From NCBI RefSeq assembly GCF_002214545.1, contig NZ_CP015105.1, forward strand, positions 1,674,001-1,738,000: a stretch of DNA of 64,000 nt, given 5' to 3'. Shown here piece after piece: positions 56,032 to 64,000 of this stretch. A model generated the notes under the pieces. That model was not told where the DNA came from. It did not search any database and saw only the letters and a program-made list of their open reading frames with translations. Position 1 is the first letter of the stretch. Each line of letters begins with the position of its first letter. Position numbers and translations under genes: made by a program. Origin of the DNA: Thermococcus thioreducens (lineage in GTDB: Archaea; Methanobacteriota_B; Thermococci; Thermococcales; Thermococcaceae).

Positions 56032-57303
56032 TCACCTCTTGCCGCCCTTCTTCCTCTTTTTACCCTTCTCGCCCTTCTTGCCCCTTCCTGCCTTTTCCTT
56101 CTTCTTTCCACCGAAGCCCTTGCCCCGCTTTTCTTTCCCCTTGAACTTCTTCTTTTTCTTCTTTTCCGGCTTGGCCTTCCTCTTGGGCGGGTTCGGATAC
56201 TTCTGCTTTATCTCCTGGATGCGCTGCTCTATCTCCTGCTTCAGCTCCTCGGCTATGTACTCGCCGGAGAAGTAGTCAACACGCGCCGCTATGGCGAGCT
56301 TTCCTGCCAAAGCCCTCGCTATCTTACCCCTCTGCCACCACGGTGAGCGGTTTATGGCCGGGTACTGGAAGATGACGCCGTGCTTTGGAGGCTTCGCACC
56401 GCTCCTCAGGTGCCTGAAGAGGGCCTTCTCGGCGCCGAGTACCTGTATGGTCGAGGCGGGCATCATGGCAAGCTCTTTGAGCCCACCGGCGAGGCTGAGC
56501 AGTCTGGCGCCGAGCTTGGCACCGACCAAAGCTTTCAGGTTCGGGGCGACTTCGTCCATTGCCATCTCAAGGTAGTCCTCTATCTGCTCCCTGAGCTTGT
56601 AGAGGTCGTTTATCTCGCTCGCGAGCTCCATTATGATGTCTGCGTCGAACTTTCCGAGCGGGGCACCCATCGAGGCTTCCGCTGCCCTCATAATCTTCTC
56701 AATCTTGCCCTCGGGGAGGCCAAGGCTCTTGAGCTTCTCCTCGCTCACGTTTTCTCTTGGACCAATCTCCTTGACGAAGGTTACGTACTGCTGGTGCTTG
56801 GGAAGGATTTCATCCAGCTCAGGGAAGTGCAGGCTGTACCACTCCCTCAAACGAGAAACGAGGAGATTAATCACCTTGTCAATGTCGTCGAGGGACTCAA
56901 TGGCCTGGATTATCATCTTGTCGCGAGCGCCGCTCTGCTCCTGTATGCGGAGCCTGGTCAGGGCAACGCCGACGCTGAAGTACTCGTCGAACCACTTCTC
57001 CCCCAAAAACTCCTCCGGGCTTGAGCGGAGCTTTTCTCCAGCCATGTTGGGAAACTCGGCTGTTGCGTTGTAACCGAGCTCCTTGAGCTTTCTCCCCAGC
57101 TCGGAGTCCTCCACCACGAACTCGTCGTAGCCCCTCCCCTTAAGCTCGTCGAGGAAAGAAATCAGCTCGTCACTTGGCTCGCCCTTTAAAAGCCTGTCAA
57201 GGCTCGCTTCCGGCCTTCCGGAGAAGACCCTCTGATCAATGAGATTACCGCCCTCGTCAAAGGCGTAGATGCCCCTGACGTTCTCCGCTATGTAAGCTTT
57301 CAT
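56032..57303 (-). CDS. nop5: C/D box RNP core protein Nop5 (Nop56/58-like)
   Basis: Nop5 bridges fibrillarin and L7Ae on guide RNAs. The N-terminal domain binds fibrillarin, a coiled coil spans roughly residues 120-250, and the NOP domain follows (GAKLGARLLSLAGGLKELAMMPASTIQVLGAEKALFRHL). A long Lys-rich tail ends it. Start ATG has GGGTG six bases before it; three ATGs are in a row. It leads flpA. Confidence 0.95.
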   Translation of the reverse strand: MKAYIAENVRGIYAFDEGGNLIDQRVFSGRPEASLDRLLKGEPSDELISFLDELKGRGYDEFVVEDSELGRKLKELGYNATAEFPNMAGEKLRSSPEEFLGEKWFDEYFSVGVALTRLRIQEQSGARDKMIIQAIESLDDIDKVINLLVSRLREWYSLHFPELDEILPKHQQYVTFVKEIGPRENVSEEKLKSLGLPEGKIEKIMRAAEASMGAPLGKFDADIIMELASEINDLYKLREQIEDYLEMAMDEVAPNLKALVGAKLGARLLSLAGGLKELAMMPASTIQVLGAEKALFRHLRSGAKPPKHGVIFQYPAINRSPWWQRGKIARALAGKLAIAARVDYFSGEYIAEELKQEIEQRIQEIKQKYPNPPKRKAKPEKKKKKKFKGKEKRGKGFGGKKKEKAGRGKKGEKGKKRKKGGKR

Positions 57304-57407
57304 CATCATCACCCTCTCAGTTTTTGTCTCCGAAGTATAAAAGGGTTAGGCGTTTTAAATCCTTGCGTGTATTCGTTTTGCATCAACTTCCATGGAGACC
57401 CCTGGCA

Positions 57408-57440
<33 letters not shown>

Positions 57441-57555
57441 GTGAAAAGAGAAAAGTCAATGAGCATTGTTAGCCTGAGAGTTTTAAGAACCCCACGTAAG
57501 GTGCTGTATAAAATTGTATGTGGTTCGCCATAATATAACTTGGTTTTGACCATGG

Positions 57556-57572
57556 TTTCACTTTTAGTGATA
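57556..57572 (+). promoter_or_regulatory. TGM-like site upstream of the TATA box
   Basis: TTTCAC-TTTTA-GTGATA matches the Thermococcales glycolytic motif TATCAC-N5-GTGATA with one mismatch. A TATA-like GTTAAATAAT lies a few bases downstream (about 57580). The motif upstream of the TATA box is the activating arrangement known for TrmBL1/Tgr, seen at gluconeogenic genes. It would control the secreted-protein pair that follows. Confidence 0.55.
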
Positions 57573-57634
57573 GAAAGAGTTAAATAATCCAACGGCATAT
57601 TTTGTAATGCAATCTCCCATCGGAGGTGCAAGTT

Positions 57635-57870
57635 GTGAAATGGAAACCCCCACTAGTGTTACTCTTGGGAATCCTCCTATTGGGGGAATCGTGACGGCGG
57701 CACCGGTTGAAAAACCAGAAGCAGTGCCCTTAGCCACGGTTAAAGCACTTGCACTCAGGGAACTTCACAAGTTCCCGGAATTCAACGGGGCAATCCCAAC
57801 CAACCCAACACCCCTCTACTTCCCCGACGGCAGGTTGGCAGCTTACGAATTCAGAATGGTCAAGTCATGA
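57635..57870 (+). pseudogene. Secreted small protein gene with frameshift in a G run
   Basis: GGAGGTG sits six bases before GTG. The first 19 codons give a signal peptide start (KWKPPLVLLLGILLLGES) and stop at TGA 57692-57694. The next frame continues AAPVEKPEAVPLATVKALAL and ends PLYFPDGRLAAYEFRMVKS. One more G in the GGGGG at 57682-57686 would join them into a signal peptide with a good cleavage site and a mature part of about 55 residues. Sequencing error or true decay cannot be told apart. Confidence 0.6.
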
Positions 57871-57881
57871 GGTGATCAGAA

Positions 57882-58748
57882 GTGGACAGAAATGTAAGGG
57901 TTATATTTCTCGTTTTCTCTTTTATTTTGGTTCTCGCGCTGGGTTATTACATATCTGGGAACCAGCTACCAAGCAAGGACTCCAGCGACGGGGTGGACTA
58001 CTCCACCGCAACCTGTACGCTTGAGACGGAGCCCCAGTTCACCCACGCAAACGCCTGGACCGGCTGGAGCGTCAGGGAGCTCTTAGACAACCGCATGGTA
58101 GAGTTCACCGACTTCTTAGAGTTCGTTCCAAAGGTATCGCTGAGTGAAGGAACGAGCAGCGGTTACCTTCACGCAGATGACTGGCCGGCAGAAATGGGCA
58201 TAGCGCCCAAGTGCACCCTCGCCGGCAGTGCCGTCTTCTTCGAGAACAACGACACCGCGAGGGGAATGTACTACCCAGTAGTTGCCGGAAACAGGGGAGA
58301 GATAAAAAGGCAAAACATTGAACTGCCCGCTGGAAACGTCTACTTCGCCCACTACGTAGTGCCAACCAAAAACACTACCTGGGAAGTAACGGAGAACATC
58401 GCGAACTCGAATGGGACTGACTTCCTGATGAGCGGTGGCATCTCGGAGAGAAGAAGAACGGAGATAAAAGGAACGTGCACATGCCCCGTCGAAGCAATGA
58501 TTGCTCAACTCGACGAGACCATAAAGGCCAAGGGATTTGAAGAAGTCGCTCTGGAGAATGAGCCCGTAGAAAACGAGTACTTCAGACCGTTGAGTGCAAA
58601 ACTCTACCGTAGAGGCGACGAATACCTCTACGTCGAATTCTCTAAGGTCAAGGACATGAACCTAGTCAGAGTCCTCATGATAATGGGCGATGAGAAAGTC
58701 GTAAAGGCCTACGCGAAAGCCTTCACCGCAGGAAGCATCGAGGGTTAA
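57882..58748 (+). CDS. Secreted or membrane-anchored cysteine-bearing protein, unknown
   Basis: The 288-residue protein has an N-terminal hydrophobic segment (residues 6-25, VIFLVFSFILVLALGYYI). The outside part has Cys in ATCTLE, PKCTLAG and GTCTCPVEAM, likely disulfide partners. No family was recognised. AGGTGAT precedes the GTG. It lies 11 bases after the frameshifted small gene and shares its promoter. Confidence 0.62.
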   Translation: MDRNVRVIFLVFSFILVLALGYYISGNQLPSKDSSDGVDYSTATCTLETEPQFTHANAWTGWSVRELLDNRMVEFTDFLEFVPKVSLSEGTSSGYLHADDWPAEMGIAPKCTLAGSAVFFENNDTARGMYYPVVAGNRGEIKRQNIELPAGNVYFAHYVVPTKNTTWEVTENIANSNGTDFLMSGGISERRRTEIKGTCTCPVEAMIAQLDETIKAKGFEEVALENEPVENEYFRPLSAKLYRRGDEYLYVEFSKVKDMNLVRVLMIMGDEKVVKAYAKAFTAGSIEG

Positions 58749-58805
58749 AGCTTTTTCACTTTTCACAATCGAAAGGACGGAGAATAAAGAGACAAGGAAA
58801 AAGCC

Positions 58806-59780
<975 letters not shown>

Positions 59781-59891
59781 TCACCCCCTCTGGTAACCCC
59801 CATTTATGGCGGGAGGGTTTATAGAACTTTTCGTGTTCACCAGTGCCCCCTGCTGTTCGTTGATGTTCCTAAAAATGCGCTCCACCTATAC

Positions 59892-59905
59892 TTTACAAAC
59901 GTAAA
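59892..59905. promoter_or_regulatory. TTTAC-N4-GTAAA inverted repeat before the aminotransferase promoter
   Basis: TTTACAAACGTAAA is a perfect 5-bp inverted repeat with a four-base centre, between the divergent isomerase and aminotransferase genes. A TATA element ATTTATAA lies 26 bases downstream (about 59931). The position suits an activator or a shared control of both genes. Chance occurrence is possible. Confidence 0.4.
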
Positions 59906-60027
59906 CGGCACTAACGACCATTGCAGAAAGATTTATAACCAATCGCCGCTACCTTTACGTGTATATACATGGGGACGTGTTCAAAAGTGTGCATTAAATG
60001 GGGGGAACGGAAGTGGAGGAAAAGCTT

Positions 60028-61269
60028 ATGCGCAAGCTGAGTTCTGGCTCACTGGATTTTGAGGCGTACTTCTCGGACAAGGCCCAGGGCATGAAAGCCT
60101 CTGAGATTAGGGAGCTCCTCAAGCTCGTCGAGGCAGGCGACGTTATAAGTCTCGCCGGAGGTCTTCCCGCTCCCGAGACGTTTCCCGTCGAGATCATCAA
60201 GGAGATAACCGCGGAGGTTATAACCCACCACGCGGATAAGGCCCTCCAGTACGGGACCACCAAAGGATTCACCCCGCTTCGCCTCGCGCTGGCGGACTGG
60301 ATGGAGAAGCGCTACGGCATCCCGACCAGCAAAGTCGAGATAATGATGGTCGCGGGAAGCCAGCAGGCCCTCGACCTCATCGGCAGGGTCTTCATAAACC
60401 CTGGGGACATCGTTGTCGTCGAAGGACCGACGTACCTGGCCGCTTTAAACGCCTTCAAGTACTACGACCCCAAGTTCATAAGCATACCCATGGACGACGA
60501 GGGAATGAGGGTAGACCTCCTTGAGGAGAAGCTGGAGGAGCTGAGGAGGCAGGGGAAGAGGGTCAAGTTCGTCTACACCGTCTCCACCTTCCAGAATCCA
60601 GCAGGGGTCACGATGAGCCTCGAAAGGAGAAAGAAGCTTATAGAACTCGCCAGGGAGTACGACTTCCTCATCGTCGAGGACAGCCCTTACAGCGAGCTCC
60701 GCTACTCCGGCGAGCCCATACCGCCGATCAAGCACTTCGACGACGAGGGAAGGGTCCTGTACCTCGGGACTTTCTCAAAGATATTCGCCCCGGGGTTCAG
60801 GCTGGGATGGATAGCGGCACACCCACACTTCATCAGGAAGATAGAGATAGCCAAGCAGGCCGTTGACCTCTGTGCGAACCCCTTCGGGCAGGTTATCGCC
60901 TGGAAGTACGTCGCCGACGGCCATCTGGATGAGCACATTCCGAAGGTCATAGAGTTCTACAGGCCGAGGAGAGACGCAATGCTTGAGGCCCTGGAGGAGT
61001 ACATGCCGGAGGGCGTTAAGTGGACGAAGCCCGACGGAGGAATGTTCATCTGGGTTACTCTGCCGGAGGGCATAGACACCAAGCTCATGGCCGAGAAGGC
61101 CATAAGGAAGGGCGTCGCCTACGTTCCTGGTGAGGCTTTCTTCGCCTACCGCGACGTCAAGAACACGATGCGTCTCAACTTTACCTACGTGCCTGAAGAG
61201 ACCATACGCGAGGGAGTTAAGAGGCTGGCAGAGGTCATAAAGGAAGAGATGAATGCCCTTAAGGGCTGA
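60028..61269 (+). CDS. Aromatic/2-aminoadipate-type aminotransferase (fold I)
   Basis: The 413-residue enzyme has ISLAGGLPAPETFP near residue 41, LQYGTTKGFTPLR near residue 73, and the PLP lysine in LGTFSKIFAPGFRLGW near residue 249. It belongs to the Thermococcales broad-range aminotransferases close to LysN (PH0207 type). GGAGG lies eight bases before the ATG; an ATG 30 bases upstream is possible. Confidence 0.9.
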   Translation: MRKLSSGSLDFEAYFSDKAQGMKASEIRELLKLVEAGDVISLAGGLPAPETFPVEIIKEITAEVITHHADKALQYGTTKGFTPLRLALADWMEKRYGIPTSKVEIMMVAGSQQALDLIGRVFINPGDIVVVEGPTYLAALNAFKYYDPKFISIPMDDEGMRVDLLEEKLEELRRQGKRVKFVYTVSTFQNPAGVTMSLERRKKLIELAREYDFLIVEDSPYSELRYSGEPIPPIKHFDDEGRVLYLGTFSKIFAPGFRLGWIAAHPHFIRKIEIAKQAVDLCANPFGQVIAWKYVADGHLDEHIPKVIEFYRPRRDAMLEALEEYMPEGVKWTKPDGGMFIWVTLPEGIDTKLMAEKAIRKGVAYVPGEAFFAYRDVKNTMRLNFTYVPEETIREGVKRLAEVIKEEMNALKG

Positions 61270-61335
61270 TACCCCTTCTTTTCTTCTTGCAAAGCTTTTT
61301 ATTCTGGTATAACACACACCTGGATGGTGGTACTC

Positions 61336-62181
61336 ATGAAGCCATTGATAGGTATAATCGGGCAGACCGACCCCTCCAAGAACAGGCTTTTTCTGGACCG
61401 GAGACATATTGAAAGGATAGCCGAAGCCGGGGGCGTTCCGGCGGTTTTCAACATCAACTGCTCGCCCGATGAGATTCTTGAGCACGTGGACGGAATACTC
61501 CTCATAGAGGGACCGGACGTTCATCCATACTTCTACGGTGAAGACCCCTCAAGTGCCATAAAATACGTCGATGTTGAGAGGGACGAGTTCGAGATATGCC
61601 TTGTCAAAAAGGCCGTCGAGAGGGGAGTCCCCATACTGGGAATCTCCCGTGGAATGCACGTGATAAACGTTGCCCTCGGGGGAACGCTCTATCAGGACCT
61701 AACCGATATTCCCAAGGCCATAAAGCACGACTGGGACGTAAACCTGATAGGACCTAGCCAGAGGGTTCACGGCGTTAGGATAAAGACCAACTCAAGGCTC
61801 TACGAAATACTCAAGGACGGGCTTGACATTGAAGGTACGAACGAGGTGTATCTGAGGGTCAACAGCTTCCACCACCAGGCGGTGAAGAGGGTTGGGGAAG
61901 GGATAAAACCAGTTGCTTACGCAGTGGACGGGCTTATCGAAGCCATTGAAGGAGCTGAAGGGTTCATAATCGGCCTCCAGTGGCAGCCGGAATATCTACC
62001 GGAGATGGTGAGGGTCTTTGAAGCGTTCGTGCGCGCTGCCGCCGAATATCGCCTCAAAAAGCTTGAGCTGGAAAAGATCGAGATAGAGGCCGAGCTCAGG
62101 GAGGAGCTCACAAAGGGACAAGGTGGGAGCCATCACAGCTCGGAAACGAACGGTAGCCCTCCCGACACGAACCAAACGTGA
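61336..62181 (+). CDS. Class I glutamine amidotransferase-like protein (peptidase C26 fold) without the Cys-His pair
   Basis: The fold and motifs match gamma-Glu-GABA hydrolase (PuuD): LLIEGPDVHPYFYG near residue 56, then the nucleophile elbow reads LGISRGMHVINVALGG, with Ser where Cys is normal. The late catalytic His is replaced too (QWQPEYL instead of QWHPE). Glu remains. The chain is therefore unlikely to hydrolyse by the usual route. GGTGG precedes the ATG. The C-terminal helix overlaps the next gene by 74 bases. Confidence 0.85.
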   Translation: MKPLIGIIGQTDPSKNRLFLDRRHIERIAEAGGVPAVFNINCSPDEILEHVDGILLIEGPDVHPYFYGEDPSSAIKYVDVERDEFEICLVKKAVERGVPILGISRGMHVINVALGGTLYQDLTDIPKAIKHDWDVNLIGPSQRVHGVRIKTNSRLYEILKDGLDIEGTNEVYLRVNSFHHQAVKRVGEGIKPVAYAVDGLIEAIEGAEGFIIGLQWQPEYLPEMVRVFEAFVRAAAEYRLKKLELEKIEIEAELREELTKGQGGSHHSSETNGSPPDTNQT

Positions 62182-62950
62182 TCCCCCTTTCCAGAATCTT
62201 CCTCTCTGCTTCTCTCAATATCTCAAACCTCAGCTCTCGCGGCAGGTAGTAATAGCCTCCTATCCTCTCACCCCTCTCGTATAGCGGCCACAGCTTTTCC
62301 ATCAGCTCCGGGAACTTGGCGGACATGCGCCTCTTCGAATCCGGCCGGAGCTTGAGGGTTGAAACGGTTATGTGGTCGACAAAATCCAGCGCGTCGAGCG
62401 TCTCATCGAAGTCCTCCCAGGTGTAGAAAGGAATTATTGGGTCTATCCTCGCGTAAACTGGGATGCCAGCCTCTTTCGCTTCCCGGAGCGCCCGGATTCT
62501 GGCCATCGGCGATGGAGCGTTCGGCTCAAGGAGCTTTGCCTTCCTCTCGTTGACTGTAGTCACAGTTACACCAACGGCGCACTTCAGCTCGGCCAGGATG
62601 TCGAGATCGCGCTCAAATACGTCCGACTTCGTGAGGATCATGCACCTGACACCATAGCGCCTGAAGAGCTCCAGAACCTTCCTCGTTATGCCCAGCTCAC
62701 GCTCCACCGCTGGATATGGGTCCGATGAATAGGAGAGCGCTATTATGTAGCGCCTGTCGAGCCTTCTGAGCTCCCGCTCCAGCTTCGGCAAGAGCCCTTC
62801 CTTGATCCTCACCCGAAAGGCATTGGGGATGTAGCCCGTTATGTAGCAGTAAACGCACGCGTGGTCGCAACCTGTGTAGACGTTCAGCGTGTACTTAAAG
62901 GGGCAGGTGCAGAGCCTCGCCTTCCAGGGGTCAAAGGGCCGGATGTACAT
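62108..62950 (-). CDS. Radical SAM protein, SPL family-like
   Basis: The 280-residue protein has the iron-sulfur motif CDHACVYC near residue 28 and TLKLRPDSKRR later; YPAVERELGITRKVLEL matches the spore-photoproduct-lyase-like group in archaea. Its substrate is unknown. It overlaps the amidotransferase gene end by 74 bases. Confidence 0.87.
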   Translation of the reverse strand: MYIRPFDPWKARLCTCPFKYTLNVYTGCDHACVYCYITGYIPNAFRVRIKEGLLPKLERELRRLDRRYIIALSYSSDPYPAVERELGITRKVLELFRRYGVRCMILTKSDVFERDLDILAELKCAVGVTVTTVNERKAKLLEPNAPSPMARIRALREAKEAGIPVYARIDPIIPFYTWEDFDETLDALDFVDHITVSTLKLRPDSKRRMSAKFPELMEKLWPLYERGERIGGYYYLPRELRFEILREAERKILERGITFGSCREGYRSFPSCDGSHLVPL

Positions 62951-63008
62951 GTTTTATCCTACGAAAACCCCTTAAAAGGAATTGCGTCTTATCGAACGGG
63001 TGGAGCAA

Positions 63009-63422
63009 GTGGGTGACGAAATAAAGGGAAAGCTTAGGTGGACGGAAGGAACCCAGTTCATTGGAAGGATAGAGGGTGAAAGTTGCGCGGTGGTTCTCGG
63101 GGAAGGGGGAATAAGCCCAATGAAGCTCCTCCTTCTCAGCGTCGCCGGGTGCACGGCCTATGATGTCGTCATGATACTCCAGAAGATGCGAGAGCCGATT
63201 AGAGGCCTGGAGGTCGAGATAATCGGCGAGAGGCGCGAGGAGCACCCCCGCATATACCGAAAGGTTCACATCCACTACAGGATTTACGGCGACGTGAGCA
63301 AGGAGAAGGCGAAGCGCGCCATAGAGCTGAGCCAGGACAAGTACTGCTCCGCCTCGGCCCATATAAAGCTCAGTGGGGCAGAAGTTACATACTCCTTCGA
63401 GATAATTCCCGGCAAAGCTTAG
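63009..63422 (+). CDS. OsmC family protein
   Basis: The 137-residue peroxide-resistance-type protein has the two active cysteines in LLSVAGCTAYDVVMIL near residue 48 and SQDKYCSASAHI near residue 114. It reduces organic peroxides with thiols. GGGTGG lies five bases before the GTG; a longer frame starts 27 bases earlier without a site. Confidence 0.88.
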   Translation: MGDEIKGKLRWTEGTQFIGRIEGESCAVVLGEGGISPMKLLLLSVAGCTAYDVVMILQKMREPIRGLEVEIIGERREEHPRIYRKVHIHYRIYGDVSKEKAKRAIELSQDKYCSASAHIKLSGAEVTYSFEIIPGKA

Positions 63423-63469
63423 GGATTAACTTTTTAACCTCATCTTTTCCTGCCGGTGCGGGTGGTAGC

Positions 63470-64000
63470 TTGCTTGAGTACCTGAAATACTTCGTGCTGC
63501 TCTACGGTGGGCTGTTTGCAATAACGAACCCGGTCGGAGCCGTCCCCGTCTTTCTGAGCGTTACCCATGACCTGAGCTGGGAAGAGAGGCGCGAAATAGC
63601 GACAAAGACCGCACTGACGGTGGTGGTGACCCTCGTGGTCTTCGCCCTCATTGGGGAGTGGATATTCAGGTTCTTTGGTTCGAGTGTTGACGCCTTCGCG
63701 ATAGCCGGAGGTATTTTGCTCTTCAAGATGGCAATGGATATGCTCTCCGGAAGGCTCTCGACGGTCAAGATAAGCAGGGAAGAAACTGAGGAGTTCAGCG
63801 AGGACGTCGTCACCCTGGAGGAGGTCGCCATAATACCCCTCGCTATACCCCTTATCTCTGGCCCGGGAGCGATAACGACGGTCATGCTCTACATGGCCAA
63901 GAGCCGCGAGGTTCCCGAGAAGGCGGTAGTTATAGCCAGCATTCTTGCAATAGGAATAACCGTCTGGCTCACCCTCTGCTCCTCGAACAGGATACAAAAA
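63470..64000 (+). CDS. MarC/SnatA family membrane protein, 3' end beyond window
   Basis: The first 177 residues have four or five spans with LLYGGLFAITNPVGAVPVFLS near residue 10 and PLAIPLISGPGAITTVML near residue 123, the MarC (UPF0056) marks. In Thermococcus a member, SnatA, carries neutral amino acids. It starts with TTG after GGTGG. Full length would be about 205-215 residues, so about 35 are missing at the edge. Confidence 0.85.
   Translation, partial: MLEYLKYFVLLYGGLFAITNPVGAVPVFLSVTHDLSWEERREIATKTALTVVVTLVVFALIGEWIFRFFGSSVDAFAIAGGILLFKMAMDMLSGRLSTVKISREETEEFSEDVVTLEEVAIIPLAIPLISGPGAITTVMLYMAKSREVPEKAVVIASILAIGITVWLTLCSSNRIQK

Overview
The window is chromosomal DNA of a hyperthermophilic euryarchaeon of the order Thermococcales, most likely a Thermococcus. 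The evidence is direct: an archaeal TATA-binding protein with a TTG start and acidic tail, FtsZ, a fibrillarin/Nop5 pair, SRP19, Cgi121, a Hel308 helicase carrying an intein, the di-myo-inositol phosphate (DIP) heat-solute pathway, ADP-forming acyl-CoA synthetase beside indolepyruvate:ferredoxin oxidoreductase, NfnAB-type flavoproteins, a stand-alone Mrp-type antiporter operon and ribose-1,5-bisphosphate isomerase. Genes are densely packed, often overlap by 1-30 bases, and usually have a GGTG-type Shine-Dalgarno site 4-8 bases before ATG, GTG or TTG. I used those sites to choose starts, so several genes are shorter than their longest open frames.

Layout. 1-3.8 kb: an accessory-looking pair on the minus strand, a PD-(D/E)XK nuclease/helicase-like protein cut by the window edge and an unrecognised 804-residue partner. 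3.9-9.4 kb: diphthamide ligase, DIP synthesis (two genes), a DUF4443 regulator-like protein, then a tight pyrF/PUA/ribL run. 9.5-12.1 kb: a minus-strand cluster of a ribbon-helix-helix (CdrS-like) protein, FtsZ, a ParA ATPase and a second ribbon-helix-helix protein. 12.3-15.8 kb: Cgi121, an aminotransferase and small transporters. 15.8-16.4 kb: a hairpin-rich non-coding stretch and tRNA-Leu(UAG). 16.5-19.4 kb: an XRE-regulated membrane/ABC exporter operon behind a tandem operator. 19.4-30.7 kb: metal transport, kinase-like, Hel308 plus intein, SRP19, TrmI, NfnAB, candidate C/D guide RNAs, GcvH.

30.8-34.6 kb: eight overlapping Mrp-type antiporter genes with no hydrogenase genes beside them. 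34.6-42.6 kb: ACT protein, a cation antiporter, polyamine synthesis (pyruvoyl arginine decarboxylase and aminopropyltransferase), creatininase-family protein, unknowns, a tiny C2H2 zinc finger, another guide-RNA candidate, a membrane-anchored winged-helix protein and a UPF0173 hydrolase. 42.8-47.4 kb: aryl-acid fermentation genes interrupted by a VapBC-like pair. 47.6-51.8 kb: histone-deacetylase-like protein, TBP, a frameshifted VapC with its antitoxin, MBF1. 51.9-57.3 kb: the DUF35/thiolase/HMG-CoA synthase mevalonate operon, then fibrillarin and Nop5. 57.4-58.8 kb: an accessory patch with an IS605-like end fragment, a TGM-like promoter site, a frameshifted secreted-protein gene and a secreted cysteine-bearing unknown. 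58.8-64 kb: AMP salvage isomerase, aminotransferase, an apparently dead class I amidotransferase, radical SAM, OsmC and a truncated MarC gene.

The strongest candidates for something new are the nuclease/helicase pair at the left edge, the run of trinucleotide-loop hairpins at 15.9-16.2 kb, the linked FtsZ/ParA/ribbon-helix-helix cluster, the triad-less amidotransferase, and the regulatory palindromes before the Mrp and ABC operons. No CRISPR array, rRNA or complete transposon was seen.
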